64,000 bases of DNA from Primula veris (lineage: Eukaryota; Streptophyta; Magnoliopsida; Ericales; Primulaceae), in contig OY821747.1 in the NCBI GenBank assembly GCA_963682055.1, positions 29,014,126-29,078,125 of the forward strand, read 5' to 3'. Position 1 is the first letter of the stretch. Every line of letters begins with the position of its first letter. A program made the position numbers and the translations under genes. This document shows positions 34,608 to 46,912 of this stretch, piece by piece. The notes under the pieces are model-generated. The model worked only from the letters and a program-made list of their open reading frames with translations, was not told the DNA's origin and ran no database searches.

Positions 34608-34782
34608 ACTATTTATCCCTTTTTAATAAACAAAAAATATTTTAAATCTTCAACTATATTTTTTTTTGTATTATCTACATATTTAATTATACCATAACTA
34701 TACATATTTTTTATATTTTTATTGCATTACGCGCCACACACGCAACGCGTGGGACACGATTACTAGTATATATATATATATA

Positions 34783-34970
34783 TTACGGCTTAAAATGGGT
34801 TGACACGGATTAACCCGCGGTTTGAAAACCTTAACCATAACCCAACCCACAAAATCTATAACGGATTGGGCAGGACGGATTGATTTTTTCTAGACAATCA
34901 ACTCGACCAATCCGTGCAGATTGAGTTACGGATTGTGTTTGCGGATTTTTGCTCACTCCTGATTCTAAAC
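34783..34970. mobile_element. hAT-like element end (tentative)
   Basis: Ends TTGCGGATTTTTGCTCACTCCTG, which resembles the terminal and sub-terminal 'CAGGGGTGAGCAAAAATCCG' type end of plant hAT MITEs, with repeated GGATT/CAATCCG blocks inside. The other end may be near 32.54 kb, with the copia fragment inserted within. Confidence 0.35.
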
Positions 34971-36693
34971 GTTACTTACGGTGTCTCTGGCTTATAATAA
35001 TATTTTTATAATAGTTGTATGTGAAATTGTGATGAAGTTGTTTTTTTTATATTATATCTATAGAAATTGTTTTTAACTTTTAACTTTTGTATAAACCCTA
35101 TTTACGGCACCTCTTCAATTTTATAATAGTTGGGTGGGATTTAGTTTTTTTTTTTTATATTTGTAGAAATTGTTTTAATTTTATTGAGTTTCAACCATTA
35201 CAAAGTTTTCTCTCAAAATTTAGCATTGCATGTTTCAGGTTTATAATAAGCAACGCCATGAAAATAAGGCAATATTACTTATGAAGATAAATGTTGCACT
35301 TGGCAAAAAGGTTTTTATCAATTGATCAAGTTCGCAAGGTAGCATAACCCTATTTGAGGTTCACATAAAAGGCGAGGGGGATGCAAATAGAGTTGCTAGT
35401 TTATGTGCAAGATACTCGTCTTAGCTAGCTAATTAACGTGTTTTGACCCCATATCATGGTTGTTGGACGACATCATTACCGTTGCCTTTTAACGAGACTT
35501 TTAAGTCCTCGACAACTTATATGCGTAATTTAAGATATCACACTTGTCATCCTATCTTTTTAAGCTCTTATCCTAGCCTCACTTGTAAGCATCGGGTTTC
35601 CGGCGTTGTTGAGATCATGACCTTATTTCTAAAACGTCGGACGCCTAATTCGAACACATTATCTTATTCGCGATAAACTTCTCTTTCACGCGAGAAGCTT
35701 GTTGCCCAACTGTTAGAGGTCGGTCACTGATTTGACAATGATTCTTCGGACCAACAAATATTTATAAACCGGGTTGAGATAAAGGTATAAAGACATGTGA
35801 TTGAACGTATTAGTAGTTTCATCATTTTCTTCAGCTTTTTCCTAGGTGAAGTGGATGAAACTACACTATTTGACATCGGTAAAAACCTACTATATGGGAG
35901 CTTGGCCCATGAATATACTTTATTTCTTCTATAAAATAATTAGTTGGTTCCAAACTTCACGTCCCCATTAGGCGTAAGCAAAATCACTGCTTAACTCAAA
36001 ATCCTTTAAGAGTCGCCCAATGTAGATCTAACTACTGGAGGAATCTTTCGCAACAACTCCACAGACAACCCGCAAAAAAGGGTAAGAACTAGATTCGTCT
36101 TAGCGTCTTATATACTATACTACAGTTTAGTTTCTTAACTAAACATTACGAGGGTAATTGTTTCACTAATTCACGACACAAGATTGCGACTCACTTTACA
36201 TTGAAAATAGCACTTTCACATTGCGACAATGACATACAACCAATAAAAACACAACGATAAATTATAGAAATTAAATGCAACCATGACGACTTAACAAGCG
36301 TGTTAGTAAATAATTGAAAACACAAGGGTTTGGTTCAATAGGTCGTCAAAAGGACACTGGGCCTGTAAGCCGTATTATATTTGATGAAGTAACACAGTTC
36401 AGCTATTTCTATATTGTTAAAATTCCCTCGACTTAATGAAGTGGGGGGCAAGGCAAGTCTACTGGATACATTATATTGAAGGATTTTTCTTATTTCACTG
36501 CGGTTAGTTTGAACTTTGAAGAAGCTGTTTCTATTTTCCAACACCCGAAACAAAAGAAAGCCATCTTTAAGATCTCACTATAGCCTTCTCAAGCATCAGC
36601 GTACCCTGAAAGACAACCAACCATCTGGTAATTCTCCGGCTGCATCAATATATAAAGTCGCTTATTCTTTGTCTTAACGAAGGTTTAGATCAG

Positions 36694-36825
36694 TCAAACA
36701 AATTCATCATCATATGATAAGAAAATGGCACAAACTTCCTCTTCCGAAATATTGCTAAATTCATAATTTTTTGTTGTTGTCCATGACTTCACCCCATCTG
36801 CAACCGACAGCAATTCAGAATAATC
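36694..36825 (-). pseudogene. Terminal exon, best-kept copy (B)
   Basis: A CTGCAG acceptor is followed by 44 codons to a stop: DYSELLSVADGVKSWTTTKN then YEFSNISEEEVCAIFLSYDD and EFV. This frame agrees with the copy at 23132-23296 and is shifted in the A and C copies. The family is unknown; possibly an F-box/LRR protein C-terminus. Confidence 0.45.
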
Positions 36826-37131
36826 CTGCAGAATACGAATTTCAGCAAAAAAAACCTTGTAACATAATAACAGTAAATCATTTCCGAGTCTACTCTTAAG
36901 GAGAAAAATTCAATACCCCCTAGAAATTCCAAAACATGAGAAACAATTATCCACATAATCTAAGGTTTGGAAGATCAATTTTGTAGAGATTCTGTTAGAA
37001 GTATATACTTTGTAGCAAGATCAAATTTCTAGGGATTCTTTTAAAAGTATATAGTCTAAAAGCTGTAATATAAACAATCACCAACACTTTCAAAACGAAA
37101 AATCAACAGTACATAGTCTAAATTCAATTAC

Positions 37132-37240
37132 CTTTTATCTGGTAAATCACTTATTCGATGATTGATTTTCTGTTTGTCGTCTTCGTCTTTAGATTTTGCA
37201 TAACCACCACCGGCAATGTTGTTTCCATTTTGCAAAACCT
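37132..37240 (-). pseudogene. F-box-like exon, best-kept copy (B)
   Basis: The frame reads NIAGGGYAKSKDEDDKQKIN then HRISDLPDK and an AAAAG/GTAATT donor. (D/N).RISDLPD is how most plant F-box/LRR proteins begin. The exon stops inside the F-box, which is unusual and argues for decay or an altered gene structure. Confidence 0.4.
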
Positions 37241-37312
37241 GGAGATTTATCTACGGTTGACAAGTTATATAATGCAACTTAATGGGCCTTTTGCCTTGGG
37301 CTGAACAACTAT

Positions 37313-37476
37313 CACTACAAAAAAGTTAATAGTAACAGTTTATTTTTTGAAAACTGTTGGTAAAGTGAGTGTCGCTAAATTTAGCAACAGTTTAGCAACA
37401 AAAGATTTAGCGACAGTCACTTTACCATCAGTTTAGCAACAGACGTTCTGATGACAAGCTGACATTTTTTGTAGTG
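37313..37476. mobile_element. CACTA-type MITE, block B
   Basis: Starts CACTACAAAAAAG and ends CATTTTTTGTAGTG, with TAT on both sides (37310-37312 and 37477-37479). This is the 3-bp target duplication and CACTA terminus of En/Spm-type elements. It is 164 bp and non-coding. Confidence 0.9.
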
Positions 37477-38176
37477 TATAGCCGGAGATATGTGTTATTA
37501 AATATTTCGTCAGATAACACAACCGTGATAGTTACTCCGTAAGCCTATAAATTTGTTTTATGAAGTTAAGTGAACTGGATTTGGCCCTTATAATCTGCAT
37601 TATTATTCCAAAAATGCCTAACAAAATCAAATTTTCCAATAAGCAATTAAATATACACGTATAACCTTTCTTTAAAAAAACACCATATCAAAGAAGGTTG
37701 TTAATAGGTTATATTTGAAAACAAGAATACATAAATAGAATCAAATTTATCCAGTTAGTTAAACATTCTTTCTAAGGTTGCCATCGACGTCCTCTGCCTT
37801 GACAAGTCTATCGATTTATAGCCATATCCCTTGTTTATGCTCATATTGGTAGTCTTTATTAAGTCAACTATGCAAGCAGTAGATGCAAGCTTCAAGAACA
37901 AAACTTAATAACCTTTTCAAAAAAAAATAATTTAGACTATCCATATTTTGATTATTGTATGGAACAGCTTAAAGAAGAGAAAATTTCAAATTACTTCTGC
38001 AAATGGGAAAAGGACGGTGATTTTTTTTGGGTGCTAAAACAAAGAGTATCAGATAACCACTTTACCGACTACAAAAGCAACAGCAAACATAATAACATTG
38101 ATTTTTTTCAAAAGGACCAGTTAAACCTTTAATATACAAGATAGCATATTAAATGACATTGTAAGTAACAATATAC

Positions 38177-38345
38177 CTTGATGTCATTTTCTTGATAGAA
38201 TCAAGTTCTGAAACTTTTGATCTTCCACTTAAAACTTTGAGAGGATTTCTAACAACTTCGGGTCACTTGAAATAACTTGGCTTAAACTCATAATTCTCTG
38301 CTTCATTCTCTTCCTAGTACTTCTCAAACCACCCCTATACCCATT
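38177..38345 (-). pseudogene. RKRMKRR exon, copy B
   Basis: GGLRSTRKRMKQRIMSLSQV and the CAAG/GTATAT donor are kept. One G is lost relative to A and C in the middle, shifting the end of the exon. Confidence 0.4.
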
Positions 38346-38348
38346 CGG

Positions 38349-38642
38349 GTTAAGCAATTTTCTGGTGGAGAATTGTTCTTTCGGGGGATTGGGTGTGAGA
38401 AGCATGTGAATACAGAAACTCAGCCTGATGAACCGTTTGAATATTCTTATGTCCAGGGTCATGCAGTTCTTCATCGTGGTCGTCATCGACATGGTGCTAA
38501 AGCCACCACATCTGGCCACAGGATTAATTTGCTACTGTGGTGCAGAAGTTCTGTCTTCAGAGAGTTGAGAAAATATCAGTTTGAAAGGTCAAGTTTTGAA
38601 ATCACTGAAAAGAAACTACATTCTCAACCAAATGTGACTTGA
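38349..38642 (+). pseudogene. 2-oxoglutarate/Fe(II) oxygenase fragment, fullest copy (B)
   Basis: The frame reads GGELFFRGIGCEKHV, then VLHRGRHRHGAKATTSGHRI and NLLLWCRSSVFRELRKYQFE. The iron-binding His and the 2-oxoglutarate-binding Arg of the C-terminal half are present, as is the SSVFRELR stretch lost in A and C. The HxD half of the active site is absent, so no enzyme can result. It lies on the opposite strand to the flanking exons. Confidence 0.75.
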
Positions 38643-39354
38643 GGAGAAAATTAAATAGACAACGCAATCTAAAGTAAGAAAAAAGAGAAACCCCAGAGTA
38701 GGAAATAATAAAAGCTAAGAGCCAAAAAAATTTATTTCATGTTGTAACTTAATCTAAGAGATTCTTACTATGAAAAATTGTTTTCTTATAGAACATAATT
38801 CATTTGTTCTAGATTTAATGTCCCCATTAGGCGTAAACAAATTCGCTGCTTAACTCAAAATTCCTTAAGGGTCATGGAATGTCAATCTAACTACCAGAGG
38901 AATCACTTGCAACAACTCCACGGACAACCCGCAAAAAAAAGGTAAGAACTAGATTCGTTTTAGAGTCTTATTTACTACAATCTGTTTGCAAGTGGCATTC
39001 TTATGAAAGAATTTAATGTCTTGATTAGGACAAAAGGCAATAGATCATAATAAAGTACCTTAAAAGAGATTATAGACATATCTTTAGTAAAAAAACTATT
39101 CTTCCTTAATATCAAAGTCGGGTAAAGTTAAGAGGACTGAAGAGGAAATGCCGGTACCAAGTAACTTCACTCTTTTAGTGCGCATGATAGTAATCCAAAA
39201 TAACTGTCTACAAAATTGATTTATAAAAAGGCAAGATTACAAATTACCATCAAAAAATTAAAACTACTTTGAAAGTAACGTTTATTTCACTACTTAAATA
39301 GGCAAGATTTAAAACATCTCAAAAAAGTATAATAATCAGGGAGTATATATTTAC

Positions 39355-39623
39355 CATTTCCATTCTCAAGTTTGGAAATGCAACAAGAGCAATGCCAGTT
39401 TCCTTGAGCAACTCTCATAAGTAGGGTTTAAGCAATACGTGTGATATTCCGCATCACACGTATCACATAGGAGCACATGGTCATCGTTTTTGTCAATTCC
39501 GCATATTTTGCAAATATTTGCCTCCCAGGGAGCTTTTGGTAATATACATGAAGAGATGACAAACTCATCTACTTCTTTTTACCGCTCTGGGGTTAAGCAT
39601 GCCAATCTTGCATATCCGACAAG
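39355..39623 (-). pseudogene. PHD-finger exon of an MBD9-like gene, copy B
   Basis: An AATGCAG acceptor is followed by LVGYARLACLTPER, a TAA stop, then KEVDEFVISSCILPKAPWEA and NICKICGIDKND, then DHVLLCDTCDAEYHTYCLNP. After a frameshift (two bases apparently lost in 'NPPL') it continues LMRVAQGNWHCSCCISK to an ATG/GTAAAT donor. The C4HC3 zinc ligands of a PHD finger are all there across the shift. 'VLLCDTCDAEYHTYCLNPP' and 'LPKAPWE' recall the plant MBD9 PHD finger, a histone-tail reader in a chromatin protein of over 2000 residues. No methyl-CpG-binding domain is seen nearby. The nonsense and frameshift make it a pseudogene. Confidence 0.75.
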
Positions 39624-39655
39624 CTGCATTAGCAAAATAAAATTGACATTTGTGA

Positions 39656-39845
39656 CACTACAAAATAATGTTTGATTTAGTGAGAGTCAAAAGCTGTCAC
39701 AAGCCTGTCACTAATTTAAAAAGTTGTCACAAATCTGTCACAAATTGACTAAACTGTCATAAAGCCGTCACAAAAACCGTCGCTAATAAGCTCGTAACAA
39801 AAAATACCATCACTAATCCCGTCGTTATTTGGGTATTTTTTTGTA
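39656..39845. mobile_element. CACTA-like MITE, block B only
   Basis: Starts CACTACAAAATAATG and ends TATTTTTTTGTA, with TGTCAC.AA.C.GTCAC-type internal repeats. The equivalent site in block A (about 14385) is uninterrupted (TTTGTGAGATCTGA). The last GTG of the right end is missing. Confidence 0.65.
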
Positions 39846-40191
39846 AATCTGAGGAAGAACTGGATTTCAGAACAGGACCTTACAGTATAGTATCTAACTA
39901 TCTATAGCTAACAAATGGAATTTGATTAATGCCTGAAGGGATAGATAGACAATAAATTTTGATATTTTTGTTGCCCTAGTCTTCTGGAACATATTGACCA
40001 GCTCCGTAACCATGTCATACTACTTGGCTTCAGGTTCAAATAATCATTTTATATATTGCCAGTTTAAATTATGTAATAAAGAACACTGAGAAGTGAAAAG
40101 AAAACTGAAGCAATCTACGGAACAGTATAGCAGAAGTATGATCCCAGTCTGCTAAATCTCAGACAAATATCTAAATATCTAAATATACAGA

Positions 40192-40495
40192 TGGTTTGTA
40201 GGAGCAGATGATTACAATTCCGAAGGGGTTATTGGGGAGTAGAATTAAAGACTAGATGTAATAGTGTTGAGCAATCTTCCGAAGATAGATATAAAGTTGT
40301 TACTAGAGTAGCCAACCAAGACATGAAAAATGAAGATCTGAGTGAGTTGCAAGATAAGTACAATGAAAAAACGTTTTCTTTGAGTAGGATGATTGATGAA
40401 AAAGATTCCATACACGCAGCTTTTGTAGAAGAAACAAGGAAGATACAGAGCCTAATGTTAGATAAGCAAGAGGTGTTAAACCAAGAACTAGAATA
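40192..40495 (+). pseudogene. IDN2/FDM-type XS protein fragment, copy B
   Basis: Begins WFVGADDYNSEGVIGE, like the A copy, then has small deletions that shift the frame before the KNEDL..LQD.Y coiled-coil region. It ends where block D' begins. Confidence 0.65.
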
Positions 40496-42137
40496 ATCCT
40501 GCACAACACGATTTTCAGCATAAAAAACCTAAAAACACTATTAAGAGTAAATCATTTCAGAGTATACATGCTTATGAAGAAAAATTCAATAACCACCTAG
40601 ATATTCCAAAACATGAGAAACAATTATCCACATAATCTGAGGTTCCAACTTTCAGTAGCAAGATCAATTTTCTAGAGAATTTGTTAGAAGTATATAGTCT
40701 AATTAAGCTACAGTAAAAAAATTAACAGCATGAATTCATGCCAATGTTTGCAACTATGCAAGCAGTAACTGCAAGCTTCAAGAACAATACACCCTTTTTT
40801 AGAAAGAAATTTAATTTAAATTATCCATATCTTGATTATTAAATGAGACAGCTTAAAGAACAGAAGAATTGAAATTACTTATGCCATGTTCATATATGGG
40901 AACCATTTTCAGCATTAAAAGTTAACAGTATATCATTTTCGAGCATATGCTTAAGGAGAAAATCTCAATTGCCCCCTAGATATTCCTAAACATGGGAAAC
41001 AATTATCCACATAGTCTAAGGTTCTAACTTTCAGTAGCAAGATCAATTTTCTAGAGATTTTATTAGAAGTATATAGTCTAACCTACAATACAAAATTTTA
41101 AATACATGCTTCAAGAACAATACACAATAACCCTTTTCACAAAGAAAAATAATTTGAATTATCCATATCTTGATTATTAAATGGGACAGCTTAAAGAAGA
41201 GAAGAATTAAAATTACTTCTGCCATGTTCATAAATGGAAAAGGAGCGACGGGAAATTTCACCTTTTTTCGTTTTTAACTTTCAATGCTATCTGCAACCTA
41301 AGGAAGCTCCGCCATATTCCCTCCCCAGAAACTATGCAATCATTACGTGCATGCTTCGAGAACAAAACATAATAACCTTCTTTAAGATGTTGATTTTTGA
41401 GACCCCTTTAATATGTTGATTTTTGAGACCCTTTATTAATGTTATTTTAATTTTAATTTTTAGTTGAGTTTTGAAACAATGGTATTGCTTACAGGAAGAT
41501 ATATCTGTGATTTGTCCTTAGTGACATGTATTGACAACATCCGTTAAATGGACTTTACTTTTCGTGACGGTTAAACCAAAAATGATACAGTAATAATTTA
41601 AAATGATCTTCAGTTTTGAAATCACTAGAAAAAATTAAATTCTCTACCAAAGGTGACTTGACGAAAAAATAGGCAATGTGATCTAAAGTAAGAAAAAAAA
41701 AACAGAATCGGAAATAATAAAAGGTAATAGGAAAAAACACCTATTTCATTTTGTAACTTAATCTAAGTGATTCTTACTACGAAAAATAATTTCTTCTGGG
41801 ACATAGTTCGTTGGTTACAGACTTCACTGCTTAACTAAAAATTTCTTAACAGTCACCGAATCCAAATCCATCTACCGAGAAATCTTTTACAACAACTCGA
41901 CAGATAACCCGCAAAAAAAAGGGTAAATAATTATTTACTACCATCTGTCGCAAGTTGCATTCTTATGAAACAATTTATGTCTTTATTAGCTAAGGACAAA
42001 AGGCAATCGGCCATAATTAAGTACCTTAAAAGAGAATATAAACATATATCTTTAGTAAAAAAACTATTCTTCATAAATAACAAAGTCGGATAAATTTAAG
42101 AAGAGACGTGAAGAGCAAATGCCGATACAAAGTAACT
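40492..42137. repeat. Duplicated block D'
   Basis: Matches 23290-24612. It is joined to block B on the left in the middle of the XS fragment, and to block C on the right within AAGTAACTTAATTATAG. A partial second copy of the AAACATG..AAACAATTATCCACAT motif occurs at about 40610 and 40990. Confidence 0.75.
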
Positions 42138-43318
42138 TAATTATAGTAATTGATTCAAATTTTATATTTGAACCTTAATTACATGTTTTTTCATGATTTG
42201 GGATAATATGCATGCTACTAAGGTGATTTTAACATTGAGAATCATGTTTTTTTTGCCTCATAATGTTTTATATTCATTCTAGTTTGAATGATTATCACGA
42301 ACTAGCTTTCAACTTGAATTTTTTTTAAACAAAACCATTGAGAATAGAAAGCTCATTGTTTTATGTAAATTTATTTAAATATGTATAACAATAAACCTCC
42401 GTCATCGAATTGGTTATGTTCATGGAACATGTCAATCGAATTTTTTAACTAATGGGCTTGATAATCGGAAGCGAATAAAAGGAGATAAAAAATTTAACAA
42501 AAAATTGTATTACAAAATTAACCAATAAGAAACATTTTACTGTAAAAATGAAATTAACATGTAAGGATGCCATGAGTATTTAACATTATAACAAAGTATT
42601 GTCAAGTCATTAGCTAAATGCATATAATCGTTAGCTATTAACTGTTATTCTATATTATTGGATCCAAATTTCATGTGTGTGTGTGTATATATATATAGTA
42701 GTAAGTACTCGCACATAAAAGTATCAATTTTATTGGAATATATCAACTAATCAGTGATAATGTTTGTGCTATTTTAATTAGAATGTTTATGCTATTAAAC
42801 CGATCAATGAAGCGGAAAATGAAAAAAAATAAAATCGTAGGTTCACATATATGCTAGAGTTAAGCAAACCAATCGTTGGCAAATAAAATACAAAGCTTTT
42901 ATTGAGTTTCAACCATCACGAAACTTTAAACTTCAGCATTGCATGTTCAGGTTTATAATATTTTTTCTTTCACGAAACATCTAACAATAAGCAACGCCAT
43001 GAAAGTAGGGTAATAGTACTTATGAAGAGAAATGTTGCACTTGGCATAAGGGTTTGTATCGATTGATCAAATTCACAAGGTAGCATAACTCTATTTGTGG
43101 TTCACATAAAAAGCGAGGGTGATGCAAATAAAGTTGTTAGTTTATGTGGAAGATACTCGTCTTAGCTAGCTAATTAACGTGTTTTGCCCCATATCATGGT
43201 TGTTGAATGACATCATAACTGTTGCCTTTTAACGAGACCTTTAAGTCCTCGACAACTTATATGCATGATTTAAGATATCACACTTGTCATCCTATCTTTT
43301 CAAGCTCTTATCCTAGCC

Positions 43319-43323
43319 TTACT
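43319..43323. repeat. Gypsy target-site duplication, left (TTACT)
   Basis: TTACT precedes the element end TGTCACG. The same TTACT follows the other end at 49423-49427. The empty site in block A reads CCTTACTTGTAAGC. Confidence 0.95.
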
Positions 43324-43415
43324 TGTCACGCCCCAATTTCCATAGAACACGGATATCGAGGCATGACCTTTTTAAAACAAAGAAAAGAGAACCTGTTGGT
43401 ACGAAATTAAAATTT
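43324..43415 (-). mobile_element. Remnant of the gypsy 3' LTR
   Basis: GAACCTGTTGGTACGAAATT and neighbouring bases match 47556-47585 in the 5' LTR region, in the same orientation. The pol frame stops here, right after TKKGVK, where RNase H would continue. The outer part (TGTCACGCCCC) has no obvious partner at the inner edge of the right-hand LTR. Confidence 0.65.
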
Positions 43416-44831
43416 TTACTTCACCCCCTTCTTGGTAAGGTAAGTCATTGGAGTCGCCAACTTTGAGAAATCCTTGACGAACCGTCGATAGTATCCAGCT
43501 AAACCCAAGAAACTTCGAATCTCGAACACATTCTTCGGTTGTGCCCATTTCGAAACTGCCTCAATTTTCGTCGTGTCCACCTTTACCCCTTTTTCCGAGA
43601 TCACATGTCCCAGAAATTTCACCTCATTTAGCCAAAACTCACATTTGCTAAATTTTCCGTAAAGTTGGTGCTCCCTCAACGTGAGCAACGCTAAACGGAG
43701 ATGCTCCTCGTGTTCCTCTCTTGAGCTCGAGTAAATCAAAATATCGTCGACAAAGACCACCACAAACTTGTCGAGATACTCCTTAAAGATTTGATTCATT
43801 AACTCCATAAATGCTGCCGGCGCATTAGTTAACCCGAACGGCATGACCACAAACTCATAGTGACCATACCGGGTCCTAAAGGCCGTTTTCGAAATATCCT
43901 CATCCTTCACCCTCAATTGGTGATAGCCTGATCGCAAGTCGATTTTTGAAAAGAACGTCGCTCCTTTCAGTTGGTCAAAAAAATCGTCAATTCGAGGTAG
44001 TGGGTACTTATTCTTAATAGTCACCCTATTTAGCTTTCGATAGTCGATGCACATCCTCATCGATCCATCTTTCTTTTGCACGAACAAGGCCGGTGCCGCC
44101 CACGGTGACGTACTCCGCCTAATAAACTCCTTTTCCAGCAGTTCTTCTAACTGCTTACTTAACTCCTTCAACTCTGCCGGTGCCAAACGGTACGGGGAAA
44201 TGGCTATGGGCGCCGTTCCCGGTACCAAGTCGATAGAAAAATCTAACCCTCTTGTCGGTGGTAACCCCGGTAGATTCTTCGGAAACACATCTCTAAAATC
44301 GTCCACTACGTGTGGCCACATTTCCACTTCCTCGTCGTTATCCACTATCGAGAGACTAGCCAAAAGACAAGACAGGTTGCCCACAACCCGCTTGGAATAA
44401 TAAGGAATGGAAGAAAGGGTAGCATCCCTTTCCCCATTAAAGAACACCTCATCTCCGGATGAAGTTGTAAGGAAAACCTTTCGTCGAACACAATCGATGA
44501 AAGAATTGAAATGAACCAACCAGTCCATTCCAAGTATCACGTCGAATCCCGACATCTCTATAACTACTAAGTCAAATATAAATACGTGGTCCGCGACCAC
44601 CATCTCACAAGACCGACATACTCGGTCCAACACCACTCGACCCCCAACAGGAGTCTCTACAACTATCGGGTTCTCAAGAACCCCAATTTCTAATGACAAA
44701 GACTCAACTAGATGCCTAGCTATAAAAGAACGTGAAGCCCCCATATCGAAAAGAACATGTGCCCAAGATGAGCACACAAGAACCATACCTTGTACATTTG
44801 CCGGATCTCCTTGGTTTGGCAACTGTGGCAA
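43416..44831 (-). pseudogene. Gypsy protease and reverse transcriptase
   Basis: The protease active site reads [11 protein letters not shown] (usually D(S/T)GA). A linker with GMDWL follows. Reverse transcriptase runs from [20 protein letters not shown] through [21 protein letters not shown] and [13 protein letters not shown] to the catalytic FVDDILIYS and [10 protein letters not shown], ending at [16 protein letters not shown]. The frame is open for 471 codons and ends by the deletion junction. The [14 protein letters not shown] set is typical of plant chromovirus-like (Tekay/Del group) elements. Confidence 0.9.
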
Positions 44832-44894
44832 GGCGAATAGACATGCTTGAATTGGTGGGTTTCTTTGCGGTCCTCGATTTCCCCCATTATTCCC

Positions 44895-45782
44895 TCAGTT
44901 TCTCGGGCCCTGATAGCCTCCTCGGTAGTTCTCGCGGTTTCCCCCTCCTTGGTGGTTACCTCGAAACCCTCCCCCTTGGTTCCCAGGTAATTGATGTGGT
45001 GGTACGAATCCTGGTCCTCTTGGTGGTGGTGGTGGCAACCTAGGTTGGTTAAAGGGCCGGTTAGTGTCGATTCTTCCTTGTCCCCCGGTACAAACTCTTG
45101 CCGTATGCCCAAACCGGTTGCATGTCCTACATAGGACTCTAGGGCATTCGTGTGGTCGATGGTTCACATCTCCACAGGTAAAACACGCTCTCTTCATTAT
45201 GGTGTTTGTTGGTAGTTGGTTGAAACCCCTATCTCCCCTTCCCTGTTGTTGAAACCGCAAATTATTCGCCATATCCCAAGTCCGCTTCTTCTCTTCCCTC
45301 GGAGCATTTCTGGTTTTCGATTTCTCTAAAATTCTCTTGTTATGGAGTAGAGCTCCCTCCACAGCTTGAGCCGATTTTACCAACTCATTATAGTTGACAT
45401 GGCGAGCCGATGCCAATTGCAAAGAGATGGTCGGGTTCAGCCCCTTCATGAATCTCCTACATTTTTCTGCACCCCCTAGAACCGAGTCTGGTGCATACCT
45501 CGAGAGTGAGGTAAACTTTAGCTGGTATGCTTGAACGGTCATACCCCCTTGATATAGTTCATCGAACCGCCTCCTCATTTCATCCTTATAAGAGTCGGGA
45601 AGAAACTGTCGATTGAACAATTCGATGAATTCATACCAGTCGATGTTGGTTAAGTCGTAAGTATCCACAATCCCTAACCACCACTTCCGTGCTTCACCCT
45701 TTAGGTGAAACTGGGCCATATTCACCCGTTGTTCCCCATTAACTATCCCCGATGCCGATAGGTATTTCTCCATTTCGTCCAC
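44895..45782 (-). pseudogene. Gypsy gag (main part)
   Basis: The gag core contains FHLKGEARKWWLG and FNRQFLPDSYKDEMRRRFDE, followed by two zinc knuckles, CFTCGDVNHRPHEC and CRTCNRFGHTARVC (each C-x2-C-x4-H-x4-C), and a Gly/Pro/Asn-rich tail. TGA codons at both ends (44895 and 45783-45785) interrupt what was one gag-pol frame; the upstream one falls in EGWVDEME and fits TGG to TGA. Confidence 0.85.
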
Positions 45783-46177
45783 TCATCCCTCAGCTATGGA
45801 TGGTTCACCTATCCCATCGAAAGTCGGAGCCCCCAATCGGGTGAAGTAAGCAATCCATTGTTGCTTGAACTCCCAGCTTGTGCATTCTGCACCATCATTT
45901 GCACCACCTTCTGAAGGTCGGTCATCACTTGATTAGCATTAACCGTTTCCGGTTCAGGTGCAAAAGTCTCTTCTTCCACATTCAGTTCCTCATATTCATT
46001 CTCAACCTCGGGTTGCTCAGGTGGTGGGGCATTAGTGTTACCTCTCTCCCCACGACCTCTAGAAGCCCTTCCCCCTCTAGTTGCTCCATGCCCACTTGGA
46101 GCTCTTCTTCCTCTTGATGGTGATGCGCCCCCGCGTGTAGCTGGTCCCCTTCCACTAGTCCTTGTGGTAATAGCCAT
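45783..46177 (-). pseudogene. Gypsy gag N-terminus
   Basis: Starts MAITTRTSGRGPATRGG with Arg/Gly repeats, then an acidic stretch and VMTDLQKVVQMM. A frameshift near 45.86 kb separates it from the main gag (the other frame reads WIAYFTRLGAPTFDG). Confidence 0.75.
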
Positions 46178-46516
46178 TACTACAACAGATTAAACCAACA
46201 CTTTAGTTGTCTTACTCAACACTACTATCCATACATGTATAATCATACATGATAAAAGCTCGTTCTACAAATTAATCACTTAATCCAGCTTCCTAAGGTT
46301 CAATAACTGATTTTTACGAATTCTCAATTTTGACGATATAACGCTTTGATTTTTCCAAAAATAGAAAATGAAAATTCCGAAACGCCAGAAAGATAGAGTA
46401 CTGAAAAACGAAGCCAACGCTTCAAGCGGAATCAGAATCGGAGTTAAAAGGAAGAAGTTACGAGCGTTTGAAGTATAGCAGAAAAAACCGTAAAATTACC
46501 AGAATTCGACTGGTCG

Positions 46517-46912
46517 TTTTGTCAACCGACCGATCGTTTTTTGGTCCAGTAGGGTCTGAAAAAATTCTGAAGAATTTCGACCGATCGTTTGGGAAACGAC
46601 CGATCGTTTTTTGGTCCAGTAGCGTCTGAAAAAATTCTGAAGAATTTCGACCGATCGTTTGGGAAACGACCGATCGTTTTTTGGTCCAGTAGCATCTGAA
46701 AAAATTCTGAAGAATTTCGACCGATCGTTTGGGAAACGACCGATCGTTTTTTGGTCCAGTAGGGTCTGAAAAAATTCTGAAGAATTTCGACCGATCGTTT
46801 GGGAAACGACCGATCGTTTTTTCGGTCCAGTAGCGTCTGAAAAAATTCTGAAGAATTTCGACCGATCGTTTGGGAAACGACCGATCGTTTGGGAAACGAC
46901 CGATCGTTTGAC
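46517..46912. repeat. 70-bp minisatellite with CGATCG motifs
   Basis: Five copies of a 70-bp unit (starts near 46551, 46621, 46691, 46761, and 46832 with one added base) with partial copies at both ends. Each unit has two CCGATCGTTT blocks and a TCGTTTGGGAAACGA palindrome, then GGTCCAGTAG and CTGAAGAATTTCG. The end carries an extra CCGATCGTTTGGGAAACGA. It sits in the gypsy leader. Confidence 0.95.

Larger units (their letters stand above)
35180..40495. repeat. Segmental duplication, block B
   Basis: Matches block A 10.64-15.12 kb. It keeps several features lost or broken in A and C: the fuller PHD exon, the complete end of the oxygenase fragment, and better frames in the F-box-like and terminal exons. 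It has its own CACTA-type insertion at 39.66 kb. Confidence 0.8.

Noticed and set aside
44047..45252. + strand frames of 60-117 codons
   Set aside because: Antisense to the gypsy gag-pol frame.
46517..46912. CRISPR-like array
   Set aside because: Units are directly adjacent 70-bp repeats without unique spacers, inside a plant retrotransposon.
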